In this document: positions 28,977-37,497 of the stretch, piece after piece
How positions within the stretch are numbered: the first letter of the stretch is position 1
Layout: every line of letters begins with the position of its first letter
Origin: an uncultured Pseudoruegeria sp.
GTDB taxonomy: Bacteria; Pseudomonadota; Alphaproteobacteria; Rhodobacterales; Rhodobacteraceae
Reading direction: 5' to 3'
DNA length: 64,000 bases
NCBI GenBank assembly: GCA_947498155.1
Contig: CANMJD010000003.1
Span: 186,001 to 250,000 of the forward strand
Notes under the pieces: generated by a model
Told to the model about the DNA's origin: nothing
The model's database searches: none
Seen by the model: only the letters and a program-made list of their open reading frames with translations
Made by a program: the position numbers and the translations under genes

Positions 28977-29740
28977 GCGCCAACCGCCCGACTTTGCACA
29001 ACGGCATCGGACATGCCTTTTGTCACCAAGGCAAAATCATTGCCCGGTGTAACCAGTGCGAATCCCTCGGCGATCCGCTGCTTGGCCATTTGCGCACTGC
29101 TGCAAAAAATACCGACGGGCACCCCTGCCTGATTTGCACGTTCCAGTATATGCGCGATAGCGGTCGTGGTTTTGCTTTCACCGCTTTCTGCACCCGGCTC
29201 TTCGCCAAGCGCCAGGGCCAGATCATTCGGACCGACATAAATCATATCGACCCCCGGAACGGACAGGATTGCATCAATGTTTGCGAGCCCTTCTGCCGTT
29301 TCAATCATCGGAATAACGAGAATTTCCTCATTGGCCTGTTTGAAATAATCCGCCCCGCCATAAAGCTTTCCGCGCGCGGGTCCGAAGGACCGGGTGCCTA
29401 TCGGCGCATAGTTGCAGGCAGAAACCAGCGATATGGCATCCTCTTTGGTGGAAACCATCGGGCAAATCACCCCATAAGCGCCTGCATCCAAGAGGTGCAT
29501 AATGCCTTCGGCTTCACTGGACGGAGACCGCACAATCGGCACCGCAGGCGTCGATGAAATCGCCTGAAGCATATGGACGGCGCATTCAAATCCCAGCATC
29601 CCGTGCTGAAGGTCGACGGCAACACAGTCATAGCCCTGATGCCCTGCCCCTTCGGCAAGATAGGCGGATGGAATGGACAGCCAGCCACAGACGATTGCTT
29701 CACGGCGTGATATCATCTCTCTTAGCTTGTTCTTGCGCAT
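28973..29740 (-). CDS. HpcH/HpaI-family class II aldolase
   Basis: A 255-residue (beta/alpha)8 barrel of the HpcH/HpaI aldolase/citrate lyase family, metal-dependent enzymes that cleave 2-keto-4-hydroxy acids to pyruvate plus an aldehyde. Seen are GWLSIPSAYLAE, VDLQHGM (~43, where HpaI has D-x-E-H), GPARGKLYGG (~123), the metal-binding Glu in IPMIETAEGL (~147) and YVGPNDLALALG (~171). Family members serve in aromatic, sugar-acid and rhamnonate breakdown. The substrate here is open. The ribosome-binding site is weak. Confidence 0.87.
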   Translation of the reverse strand: MRKNKLREMISRREAIVCGWLSIPSAYLAEGAGHQGYDCVAVDLQHGMLGFECAVHMLQAISSTPAVPIVRSPSSEAEGIMHLLDAGAYGVICPMVSTKEDAISLVSACNYAPIGTRSFGPARGKLYGGADYFKQANEEILVIPMIETAEGLANIDAILSVPGVDMIYVGPNDLALALGEEPGAESGESKTTTAIAHILERANQAGVPVGIFCSSAQMAKQRIAEGFALVTPGNDFALVTKGMSDAVVQSRAVGA

Positions 29741-29809
29741 GGCAGTGTATCCTAAAGTCTGATCGGAAGAATGTGGGCGAATGAAACAACACCCGCTTTC
29801 GCGGAAGTG

Positions 29810-30877
29810 TCAGGCCGCTGATAGGGCTGGCGGCAATGCATATCCATGCTTTTCAACCATGCTGCGGATTTCATCCATCAACGACGCAGGCACAGGCAAT
29901 CCATCACGCTGGCGTGCGATCATTGTTTCGTGCTCGAGCTCTCCGGGCAGCAACATACGCCCGCCCTTTGCCGTCATCGGCGATGCCTTGATCGTCTGGT
30001 GCATATCGGCCATTCGCGCTTCAAGCGCGTCCTTGCCAAGGAATGCATCAGGATCAATGACGATAAACATGTGACAAGTATCGCTGGGCTCCTCCGGCGC
30101 TGCATACATGCTTTTGATGGCGAATTGATAGGCGCCGCCGGTCAATACACCGCATAGAATATCAACCATCAAAGACAGGCCGAACCCTTTATGCCCGCCC
30201 AAGGGCAGCAAGAAGCCTTTGAACCCCACCAATGGATCATCCGTGGGTTCCCCATTTCGATCTGTTGCCCATCCGAACGGGATTTTCTCGCCCTTCTCTT
30301 GTGCGAGCAATAGTTTCCCCCCCGCGACAGCCGACATCGAAATATCAAGGATCATCGGGAAATCCCCCCCCGTCGGCGCGCCAAACGCCAGCGGATTGTT
30401 CCCAGTGATCGGCTTGGCCCCACCGGGCACAACAAGGTTCGGGATCACGTTGGTCATCGCAAGGGCGATCATCCCCGCATCTGTCGCCTGCTTAATATAA
30501 AGACCCGCAGCGCCGAAGTGGTTAGAATTGCGCACCGCAACAGCACCAATACCATTTTCCTGCGCCAGCTCTATGGCACGATCCGTCGCCCGATGCCCAA
30601 CAACATAGCCAAGGCCGGCATCTCCGTCCCAGACTTCAAAACCACCACGCCCGCCCAATCGTTTGACATCGGGATGTATGTTGACCGAACCGTCTGAAAT
30701 CCGCTGCGCATAAATCGGAAGTCGGAGCAGGCCATGGCTGTCGACCCCCCAAAGGTTGGTTTGAACCAAATCGCGCGCGCAGGTTTCGGCGTCCGATGGT
30801 GAAAGCCCCAAATGCGCTAAGAAACCGGTAAGAAAATCTATCGTTTCCGCAGCTGGAATACTTATATTGTCTGACAT
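29810..30877 (-). CDS. Ldh/MDH2-family NAD(P)-dependent 2-oxoacid reductase
   Basis: A 355-residue member of the malate/L-lactate/ureidoglycolate/diketogulonate dehydrogenase family, which interconverts 2-hydroxy and 2-oxo acids (or imines). GVDSHGLLRLPIY (~44-56) carries the catalytic His, SNHFGAAGLYI (~117) and GGHKGFGLSLMVD (~229) are conserved, and NPLAFGAPTG is part of the cofactor site. With the HpcH-type aldolase downstream, it may supply the 2-oxo acid that the aldolase cleaves; that order is inference. It starts 13 bases after the cupin gene, with AAGGA before the ATG. Confidence 0.9.
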   Translation of the reverse strand: MSDNISIPAAETIDFLTGFLAHLGLSPSDAETCARDLVQTNLWGVDSHGLLRLPIYAQRISDGSVNIHPDVKRLGGRGGFEVWDGDAGLGYVVGHRATDRAIELAQENGIGAVAVRNSNHFGAAGLYIKQATDAGMIALAMTNVIPNLVVPGGAKPITGNNPLAFGAPTGGDFPMILDISMSAVAGGKLLLAQEKGEKIPFGWATDRNGEPTDDPLVGFKGFLLPLGGHKGFGLSLMVDILCGVLTGGAYQFAIKSMYAAPEEPSDTCHMFIVIDPDAFLGKDALEARMADMHQTIKASPMTAKGGRMLLPGELEHETMIARQRDGLPVPASLMDEIRSMVEKHGYALPPALSAA

Positions 30878-30890
30878 TTCTTAGGTCCTT

Positions 30891-31430
30891 CTATTTGGAA
30901 AACTGGGGAAGCGGTGCGGCGCTCACCATGACGGACGCAAAAACACAGGGCGCGTTTGAACGGTTGTGCCAAGTGTGGGCCGTCCCGCGCTGGATCAGCA
31001 CATCCCCTGCCCTTAAAAGCGTTTCGCCATCTTCTGTGACGGCAACGACTTCGCCAGAAAGGATGATATTATAGTCAACGGTCTCATTGCGGTGCATTGT
31101 CGGGTCTTCGGCCCCGTCAACCTGAATGTCGGGTGCTGCGATGGCGGTGAAATCCTCATCCACTGCACCGGCCTTTTGCTGAACATCCGGAAGCAGCTCT
31201 ACGATCCTGAAGCGCGTACCGCCTTCTGGCGGGTGGTGCCGGATCGGACCTGCAACGGCGTCCTCAGTGCCCGCATTAGAGGCCAATGGCCCCTCTGTTT
31301 CCCAAAGCTCATAAAAGGTCAGCGCCCGTCCGGGCTGTACAGAAATCTGACTAGGGGGGCCGTCATGAAGAATATAGGAGCGACCGCTTTCGGCGTTGGC
31401 CGTGACAACCCGCTTAAACTGTAGTGGCAT
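30891..31430 (-). CDS. Cupin-domain protein
   Basis: A 179-residue protein whose C-terminal half is a cupin: HRNETVDYNIILSGEVVAV (~118-136) and HTWHNRSNAPCVFASVMV (~156-173) correspond to the two cupin motifs and offer His/Glu metal ligands. The N-terminal half is less clear. Such proteins include isomerases, dioxygenases and ligand-binding proteins. It is first in the leftward catabolic operon and diverges from transporter 2, sharing the operator at 31467-31490. GAAAGGTGA precedes the ATG. The function is not assigned. Confidence 0.8.
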   Translation of the reverse strand: MPLQFKRVVTANAESGRSYILHDGPPSQISVQPGRALTFYELWETEGPLASNAGTEDAVAGPIRHHPPEGGTRFRIVELLPDVQQKAGAVDEDFTAIAAPDIQVDGAEDPTMHRNETVDYNIILSGEVVAVTEDGETLLRAGDVLIQRGTAHTWHNRSNAPCVFASVMVSAAPLPQFSK

Positions 31431-31466
31431 GACGTCACCTTTCTTGTCTGGATTATTATTATCATT

Positions 31467-31490
31467 ATTGTTGACAATTAATTCGACAAT
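31467..31490 (+). promoter_or_regulatory. Composite GntR-type operator between cupin operon and transporter 2
   Basis: ATTGTTGACAAT, five bases, then CGACAAT. This is the exact reverse complement pattern of the element at 28171-28194 apart from the five spacer bases. It ends 63 bases before the transporter 2 binding-protein start and lies 36 bases upstream of the cupin start, so one site could control both divergent operons. Confidence 0.72.
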
Positions 31491-31553
31491 TGTAAAGCTT
31501 CTTTATGCAAAGAATTATTTCGGCGCATCCACAGTGCATATAAGGAGGATAAT

Positions 31554-32588
31554 ATGCTCAGAGGGATATTAAAGCGGACTGTTGTTGGCGGCTTGTCAGC
31601 AGGGCTTTTGCTCAATGTTGTGGCCGTTAGCGAAGGGTCGGCAGAGGACAAACCTCGGTATGCCATGCTTGTTCGCGTCTTGGGGAATACGGCGTTTGAG
31701 CTTGCGGGCATCGGCGCACAAGAGGCCGCCGATGAGCTTGGTGTCGAGCTTATTTATACCGGTCCCACCGAAAACACAGCCGAAGGCCAGGTGGCCTTGA
31801 TCAACTCGCTGATTGCCCAAAAAGTCGATGCAATCATGTTGTCCGCAAATGATGCCACGGCGCTTACGCCGTCGCTAAAGCGCGCGATGAAACGCGGCAT
31901 TGATGTGGTGACATGGGACCAAGACGCCGAGACCGCAGCCCGCGCGCTGCATATTGCGTCAGCCACCAATGAACTTATTGCACTGGGACCTGTCAAAATC
32001 GCCTTGGAACTGACCGATGGCGGCGGCGATGTCGGGATTGTGTCCGGTCCGGCCAATTCGACGACCCAGAATGATTGGGTCAACGAAATGATCCGCCTGA
32101 CAACAGACGAACCCGCCTATGCCGGGCTGAATGTGGTCGAGGTTGTCTACGGCGATGAACGCTCGGATAAAGCCTATAATGAGGCCCTTGGCCTTGTGAA
32201 TAAATATCCCGACCTTGAAGCCATCGTCGCCTATACATCCGTCGGGATCGCCGCGGCGTCGCAAATGGTACAAGATCAGGGCCTGACCGGCAAAGTGAAA
32301 GTCACCGGACTGGGATTCCCCAATGAGATGGTTGAACACGTTCTGTCCGGGGCAACACCAGCCTTTGCGATCTGGAACATGAGCGACGTGGGCTACACAA
32401 CAGTCTACGCCACCCATGCGCTTGTGAATGAAGACATTACCGGCGCTGCAGGAGAGACGATTTCGGCGGGCCGCATGGGCGATGTCGCAATCGGTGAGGG
32501 CAATGTAGCTGTGATGGGTGAGCTGTTCGTCTATGATGAAGCGAACGTCGAAGCCGCAGCCGCGCTTATCGGCGCTGTCGGCAATTAA
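31554..32588 (+). CDS. CUT2-type ABC substrate-binding protein (transporter 2, RhaS/LsrB-like)
   Basis: A 344-residue periplasmic binding protein with an N-terminal export signal (VVGGLSAGLLLNVVAVSEGSAE). The PBP-1 fold follows: YAMLVRVLGNTAFELAGIGA (~36-55), YTGPTENTAEGQVALINSLI (~67-86), VDAIMLSANDATAL and ITVWDQDA-like VVTWDQDAETAARAL. The overall layout resembles binding proteins for rhamnose (RhaS) and autoinducer-2 (LsrB); the ligand here is unknown. AAGGAGGA gives a strong start. It is first in a rightward operon with one double ATPase and two permeases. Confidence 0.87.
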   Translation: MLRGILKRTVVGGLSAGLLLNVVAVSEGSAEDKPRYAMLVRVLGNTAFELAGIGAQEAADELGVELIYTGPTENTAEGQVALINSLIAQKVDAIMLSANDATALTPSLKRAMKRGIDVVTWDQDAETAARALHIASATNELIALGPVKIALELTDGGGDVGIVSGPANSTTQNDWVNEMIRLTTDEPAYAGLNVVEVVYGDERSDKAYNEALGLVNKYPDLEAIVAYTSVGIAAASQMVQDQGLTGKVKVTGLGFPNEMVEHVLSGATPAFAIWNMSDVGYTTVYATHALVNEDITGAAGETISAGRMGDVAIGEGNVAVMGELFVYDEANVEAAAALIGAVGN

Positions 32589-32673
32589 TCCCGCATAAGC
32601 CGATCAACCAAACGTGCGCCTGCCCCTGTGCGGGCGCACATGCACTACCCCAGACCTACAGGTAAATCGTCTC

Positions 32674-34155
32674 ATGCTCGAAGTATGCGATCTTCACAAG
32701 AACTTCGGAGGCGTTAAAGCGCTGTCCGGTGTTTCGCTGACGGCACAGGCAGGACGCGTTCTAGGCCTGATTGGTGAAAACGGCGCTGGCAAATCGACCA
32801 TCATTAAATGTTTAACCGGCATTCACCGTCCCACTGCGGGCGATATCCGCCTTGATGGGCAAGACCACATGCTAAAATCCCCTTTGGACGCCGTCACGGC
32901 GGGCATTTCGGCAATCCATCAAGAGCCGTCTATGTTTGATGACCTGACCGTAGCAGAGAACATCTGCGCGGGGGCCATTCCGCTTGGCTTTGGCGGATTT
33001 GTGAACTGGGCAACGATGAAACGTCGCGCCAGCGCGGTGCTTGACCGGATCGGATCGACGATATCGCCGAGCGCAAACCTCAAATCACTTAGTGTCGCAG
33101 AACGGCACATGGTGTCATTGGCAAAGGCGCTGGCAACGGATGCGCGTGTTTTGCTATTCGACGAGCCAACCGCAGCCCTGTCCCAATCCGAAATACAACA
33201 CCTCTATACGATCATTGATGCCCTAAGGGACGAAGGCAAGATCATCATCTTTATCAGCCACAAATTCGACGAGATTTTCAGGATTTGCGATGACTATGTG
33301 GTACTACGGGATGGGGCGCTGGCCGGTTATGGTCAGATGCGGGACACATCCGAAGACGATCTGATCAAAATGATGGTCGGGCGCTCTGTCAGCGACGTAT
33401 ACCCCAAGGCCGAGGCCGACATCGGTGATGTCGTTCTAGAGGCCTCTAACCTATGCCACCCGACTGAATTTGACGACGTGAGCTTTCAGGTGCGGCGCGG
33501 CGAGATCCTTGGGTTTTACGGGCTGGTCGGCGCCGGCAGAACCGAGGTGATGGAGGCCGTTTTCGGTTTAAAACAGCTGTCTCACGGGACCATTCGTGTG
33601 GACAACAAAGAGGGCACGATCGACGCCCCCCATCAGGCGATGGAGGTTGGGCTTGCCTATGTTCCAGAAGACCGCCAACACCACGGCGCGATCCTGCCCT
33701 TTTCGATCAGCGCGAACATGTCTCTGCCGCAGCTTGAAAATGTAGCGCGCGGGATGTTCTTGAACGCGGCTGCAGAAACCACCCTCGTTGAAAACTTCGC
33801 CACCAAAGTTTCAATTCGCGCACGCGATTGGGACCAGAGCGTTTCAGAGCTGTCGGGGGGAAATCAACAAAAGGTGGTGATCGGAAAATGGCTGGCCACA
33901 CAGCCCCGCGTCATTGTCCTGGACGAGCCGACAAAAGGTATCGACGTGGGGTCAAAATCCGCCGTTCACGAAACCATCGGCAGGCTTGTGCAAGCGGGCC
34001 TTGCCGTTGTCATCGTCTCCTCCGAGCTCGAAGAGGTCATGGGCATTTCGGACCGCATTACGGTCATGGCGCGCGGACGGGTGGTCGCCGAATATGAGAG
34101 GTCCTCGTTTTCGGGCGAAAAAATTGTCGCGGCAGCATCTGGAAATATGTCATGA
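32674..34155 (+). CDS. CUT2-type ABC ATPase, double domain (transporter 2)
   Basis: A 493-residue fused ATPase of the RbsA/LsrA/RhaT type. The first half has Walker A GENGAGKSTIIK (~36), LSVAERHMVSLAKAL in place of the classical signature (usual for the first half in this family) and LLFDEPTAAL. The second half has the degenerate P-loop YGLVGAGRTEVMEA, a canonical LSGGNQQKVVIGKWL and IVLDEPTKGIDVG. I chose ATG 32674 (MLEVCDLHKNFGG), which begins the conserved fold. It overlaps the first permease by 4 bases. Confidence 0.92.
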   Translation: MLEVCDLHKNFGGVKALSGVSLTAQAGRVLGLIGENGAGKSTIIKCLTGIHRPTAGDIRLDGQDHMLKSPLDAVTAGISAIHQEPSMFDDLTVAENICAGAIPLGFGGFVNWATMKRRASAVLDRIGSTISPSANLKSLSVAERHMVSLAKALATDARVLLFDEPTAALSQSEIQHLYTIIDALRDEGKIIIFISHKFDEIFRICDDYVVLRDGALAGYGQMRDTSEDDLIKMMVGRSVSDVYPKAEADIGDVVLEASNLCHPTEFDDVSFQVRRGEILGFYGLVGAGRTEVMEAVFGLKQLSHGTIRVDNKEGTIDAPHQAMEVGLAYVPEDRQHHGAILPFSISANMSLPQLENVARGMFLNAAAETTLVENFATKVSIRARDWDQSVSELSGGNQQKVVIGKWLATQPRVIVLDEPTKGIDVGSKSAVHETIGRLVQAGLAVVIVSSELEEVMGISDRITVMARGRVVAEYERSSFSGEKIVAAASGNMS

Positions 34156-35129
34156 AAACCCTTCTCCGTCATCGAGAAACAAGCCTGCTTTTGGTGATCG
34201 CCGTCATTCTGGCGATCATCAGCGTGCGCGCGCCCGCATATCTTGCCTTGAACAATGTCACCAACCTGCTGTCGAATTGGGGCTTCCTGATCATTCTGGT
34301 TGTCGGGCAACTTGGCGTGCTGCTGACGCGTGGCATTGATCTTTCGCAAGCCTCTATCCTTGCATTTACAGGTATGTTTCTTGCGCTGCTCTCCCAAATC
34401 GCGCCGGATCTTCCGTCCGTGGCTTACGTCGTGGCGTCAATTTTGATGGGCCTTTTGCTGGGTTGTGTGAATGTGCTGTTGATCAGCTTTGCCGGCCTGC
34501 CTCCGATCATCGCAACCCTTGGTACAATGACCATTATTCGGGGGATGATTTTCGTGTTGAGCGATGGCGCATGGATTTCGTCCCATGAGATGGCGGCCAA
34601 CTTCAAAAGCCTGCCTGCGGGCTCTTTTCTGGGGATACCGAATGTATTTCTGATCGCTGCGATCACCGCCGTCTTTGCTTGGGTACTTTTGACGTTCCGA
34701 CGCGCAGGACGCGACGTCTATGCTTTTGGGGGCAACCCGACGGCCGCGCGCAATTCCGGCATCTCGCGCCTGAAAGTAGAGTTTCTTGTCTATGCGCTGT
34801 CCGGAGCTGTTGCTGGCCTCTGTGGATACCTCTGGGCTGGCCGCTATGCGATTGCCTATTCGCAATCTGCCGAAGGGCGAGAGTTTGCCATCATTGCCGC
34901 CTGCGTGATCGGTGGTGCCTCAATCACTGGTGGACGAGGCACCGTTCTTGGCGTTGTTCTTGGCGCATTTTTCATCGCCATGCTGGACACCGCCCTCCCC
35001 TTCCTCAGGATTGACCCCTTCTACCAACTCGCGGTGACAGGCGCGGTCATTCTGATTGCTGTGGGGGTGAATGCCCGAGCAGAACGCGCACCCGGACGAC
35101 AACTACTCGCACCGGAGGAGTCTAAATGA
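34152..35129 (+). CDS. CUT2-type ABC permease 1 (transporter 2)
   Basis: A 325-residue polytopic protein. VVGQLGVLLTRGIDLSQASI (~54-73) is the conserved ribose-type permease loop, and FGGNPTAARNSGI (~193) and IGGASITGGRGTVLGVVLGA (~255) are characteristic. It overlaps the ATPase gene upstream and the second permease downstream by ATGA. Two different permeases imply a heterodimeric channel as in the rhamnose and AI-2 importers. Confidence 0.92.
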   Translation: MKTLLRHRETSLLLVIAVILAIISVRAPAYLALNNVTNLLSNWGFLIILVVGQLGVLLTRGIDLSQASILAFTGMFLALLSQIAPDLPSVAYVVASILMGLLLGCVNVLLISFAGLPPIIATLGTMTIIRGMIFVLSDGAWISSHEMAANFKSLPAGSFLGIPNVFLIAAITAVFAWVLLTFRRAGRDVYAFGGNPTAARNSGISRLKVEFLVYALSGAVAGLCGYLWAGRYAIAYSQSAEGREFAIIAACVIGGASITGGRGTVLGVVLGAFFIAMLDTALPFLRIDPFYQLAVTGAVILIAVGVNARAERAPGRQLLAPEESK

Positions 35130-36076
35130 AAACCTTAAAATTTGGCCTTTGGGATACAGCCCTAGTGGTGATTCTGATCGGTGTGATGGCCTTGATGACC
35201 TATTTCACGCCGTATTTTCTGGACATCTATAACCTGATCGACAGCACAGTGAACTTTTCCGAAAAAGCGTTGATCGCGCTGCCGATGGCCCTGTTGATCA
35301 TTGCCCGCGAAATTGACGTATCGGTGGCGTCAATCGTCGCACTTGCTGCGGTCATGATCGGAATAGCGGCGGACGCCGGCGCATCCTTGCCGGTGCTGGT
35401 GGTGATTGGTCTGCTCACAGGAACCTTGGCGGGCGGCTTTAATGGGCTGATGGTGAATTTCCTTGGCGTGCACTCAATCGTGGTTACAATTGGCACACTC
35501 TCTCTGTATCGCGGCATTGCGGTCAGCATTGTTGGCGATGGCGCATTCACCCAATTCCCCCCGTCTTATGCGTGGTTTGGGCAGCACTATCTCTGGGACT
35601 ACATGCCCGTCGGGTTCGTCATCTTCCTGATCTTCGTTACGATTTACGCGGTGATGCTGCACGGAACAGTGCACGGGCGCCGTATCTTCGCCATAGGCAC
35701 AAACCCGGAGGCGACTCGATACTCTGGCATCAATGTCCCCCGCTACCGTGTCGCGATCTTTGCGGCGACTGGCTTCATGTGCGGTTTGGCAGCGATCCTT
35801 TTGTCGAGCAGACTGGGCAGTGTCCGGTTGAACATCGCCACAGGCTGGGAGCTACAGGTCATTACCATGGTCGTCCTCGGCGGTGTAGGCATCGCGGGCG
35901 GAACCGGAACAATCACAGGCGTAACGCTGGCCGTATTCATCATCGGTTTTTTGACCTTCGGATTGTCTCTGATGAACATCCCCGGAATCGTCATGAATAT
36001 CTATATCGGTCTGATGTTGATCACGGCGATCGCCCTCCCAAAGGCCCTCTCGGCCCTACAGAAAAAACACACCTAA
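35126..36076 (+). CDS. CUT2-type ABC permease 2 (transporter 2)
   Basis: A 316-residue polytopic partner of permease 1. PMALLIIAREIDVSVASIVA (~53-72), IGTNPEATRYSGI (~190) and VLGGVGIAGGTGTITGV (~248) show the same family. It is the last transporter gene; the GYD-domain gene follows 21 bases later. Confidence 0.92.
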   Translation: MKTLKFGLWDTALVVILIGVMALMTYFTPYFLDIYNLIDSTVNFSEKALIALPMALLIIAREIDVSVASIVALAAVMIGIAADAGASLPVLVVIGLLTGTLAGGFNGLMVNFLGVHSIVVTIGTLSLYRGIAVSIVGDGAFTQFPPSYAWFGQHYLWDYMPVGFVIFLIFVTIYAVMLHGTVHGRRIFAIGTNPEATRYSGINVPRYRVAIFAATGFMCGLAAILLSSRLGSVRLNIATGWELQVITMVVLGGVGIAGGTGTITGVTLAVFIIGFLTFGLSLMNIPGIVMNIYIGLMLITAIALPKALSALQKKHT

Positions 36077-36097
36077 CCCAAAAAGGAACAGTAACCC

Positions 36098-36391
36098 ATG
36101 CTTACATATTACATCACAGAAGAAGTCACCCGCGAAGGTATGATGACCATCGACGAAGCGCCTGAACGCGCCAAAGGGGTTGTCGCATTTGCAGATACCA
36201 TGGGCGTGACGGTCGAGGAATTTTTCTTCTGCACATCCCATTTTGACTTCATTATGAAGGTCACCGCCGAAAGCGAAGAAGCCGTCGCGGCATTTTGCAT
36301 GGCGGTGCGCAAATCCGGAAATGTAACCGCTAAAATGACACGCGCCTATACGCCCGAAGCCTGGGGCGGAATCGTTCGCCGCCTGCCTTAA
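36098..36391 (+). CDS. GYD-domain protein
   Basis: A 97-residue protein of the GYD family, small ferredoxin-like alpha/beta proteins of unknown function. The typical pattern is TREGMMTIDEAPERAKGVVAFA, then a region where members have G-Q-Y-D and this one has TSHFDFIMKVTAES, then SGNVTAKMTRAYTPE. AAGGAA precedes the ATG. It closes the transporter 2 operon and is convergent with the second GntR gene, 3 bases away. It could bind a pathway metabolite or act as a small isomerase-like protein; nothing proves either. Confidence 0.75.
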   Translation: MLTYYITEEVTREGMMTIDEAPERAKGVVAFADTMGVTVEEFFFCTSHFDFIMKVTAESEEAVAAFCMAVRKSGNVTAKMTRAYTPEAWGGIVRRLP

Positions 36392-36394
36392 CCC

Positions 36395-37090
36395 TTACAG
36401 CACAAGACGACGGCGCGGGCGTATCTGCGCGCCGCCGCTATCGGCCCCGTGGCGCAAGTCAAATTGTTCACGATACCGATCGATCCGCGCCAAATCAAAA
36501 TGGGCGCGGATCTGCTCTGTCAGCGCATCACGATCTGTGCCCGCCATCGCTTCGATGATTTTTTCATGCTGATAGATGACGTTTTCCATCAAATCAGGAT
36601 TGCCGAATTTCATCGCCGTAATCGGATGGGTCCGCATCGCGTAATCTTCGATCGCCGCCGCAAGGACCGCATTGTTGCAATGGGCATATTGAACGCGGTG
36701 GAATTCGGTGTTGAGATGGAGAACCTCACGGTACTGCGCGCTACGGGTCGCAGCACTATGGCGTTTTTGGATTTCCGTCATTTTTTCCAAAACCACAACT
36801 GGCGCAGGCAAAACCATGAGCTTGATCGCGTGTGTTTCCAGCAGTTGACGAACTTCAAATAAATCAGCCACTTCAGCGGGATGCGGCTCGCGGACAAACA
36901 CGCCCCGATTGGGGATACGTTCGATAAAGCTAAGCTCTTCCAGATGACTAAACGCCTGACGCAACGTGTGCCGTTTGGTTCCATAGCGTTCAACCAATTG
37001 CTCTTCACCCAGCTTGGCTCCGAAAGAAAAGGTTCCAACAACAATGTCCTCATAGAGTTGCGCAAGGACTGTCTGAGAGTTCGAGGTCAT
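36395..37090 (-). CDS. GntR-family regulator (FCD subfamily), right end of catabolic block
   Basis: A 231-residue regulator with a winged helix-turn-helix to ~75 (QLYEDIVVGTFSFGAKLGEE, RYGTKRHTLRQAFSHLEELS) and an FCD domain (DLFEVRQLLETHAI, NTEFHRVQYAHCNN, QHEKIIEAM). It resembles the regulator at 23910. The palindrome TTGTCGACAA 82 bases upstream of its start resembles the core of the two transporter-promoter operators, which makes it the better candidate for the shared regulator. Ligand unknown. Confidence 0.87.
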   Translation of the reverse strand: MTSNSQTVLAQLYEDIVVGTFSFGAKLGEEQLVERYGTKRHTLRQAFSHLEELSFIERIPNRGVFVREPHPAEVADLFEVRQLLETHAIKLMVLPAPVVVLEKMTEIQKRHSAATRSAQYREVLHLNTEFHRVQYAHCNNAVLAAAIEDYAMRTHPITAMKFGNPDLMENVIYQHEKIIEAMAGTDRDALTEQIRAHFDLARIDRYREQFDLRHGADSGGAQIRPRRRLVL

Positions 37091-37497
37091 TAAGTATCTG
37101 CCTGGTTCATTTCCTTAGTCCAACACCACCGTTGGCCCATTCGTTTAACCATGAGTGTATTTGTTGTGAGCTTTGTCGACAAGATCGTTTAACGGCTGAC
37201 GATAGATAGGCTGCCTTAAGCGCAATGAAGGCTGGACTGGTGATCAGGCCATGCGCCTTGAGTGTGCAAGTCTTCGCGTACTTCAGGTAATTTGTTGATC
37301 CTAAATGGTCAATTGATGCCTTTGTGCCGAGACGGCCTCAACACCATTTTTAATTGCGAACACCTGTGTTTTGCGCCTGCAACTTGTATGTCAAAGCAAT
37401 TAATAGCTTCATAAAGCGGCACTGGCAGATTGAATGGTGTACACAATACAACCATCACCAAGTAGCTACATGAATATAAAAGTTTTCACGGAAAATA
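37091..37497. other. Intergenic stretch between GntR gene and tRNA-Thr
   Basis: About 400 bases with no credible coding frame. Apart from the palindrome at 37173-37182 and the presumed promoter of the GntR gene, I see no insertion sequence, integrase remnant or repeat copy. The 3' end of tRNA-Thr faces this side. Confidence 0.5.
37173..37182 (-). promoter_or_regulatory. TTGTCGACAA palindrome upstream of the second GntR gene
   Basis: A perfect 10-base palindrome 82 bases upstream of the GntR start. It differs by one base from TTGTCAACAA in the operators at 28171 and 31467. Autoregulation by the adjacent GntR protein is the simplest reading. Confidence 0.6.

Noticed and set aside
24628-31464. 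Shared 11-mer TATTATTATCA upstream of the left GntR gene and the cupin gene
   Set aside because: Low-complexity AT-rich sequence in promoter regions; it lacks dyad symmetry and two matches could be chance.
32920-33200. Apparent loss of the ABC signature in the first half of the transporter 2 ATPase (LSVAERH)
   Set aside because: The first half of RbsA/LsrA-type double ATPases normally has a non-classical signature of this kind, so it is not a defect.
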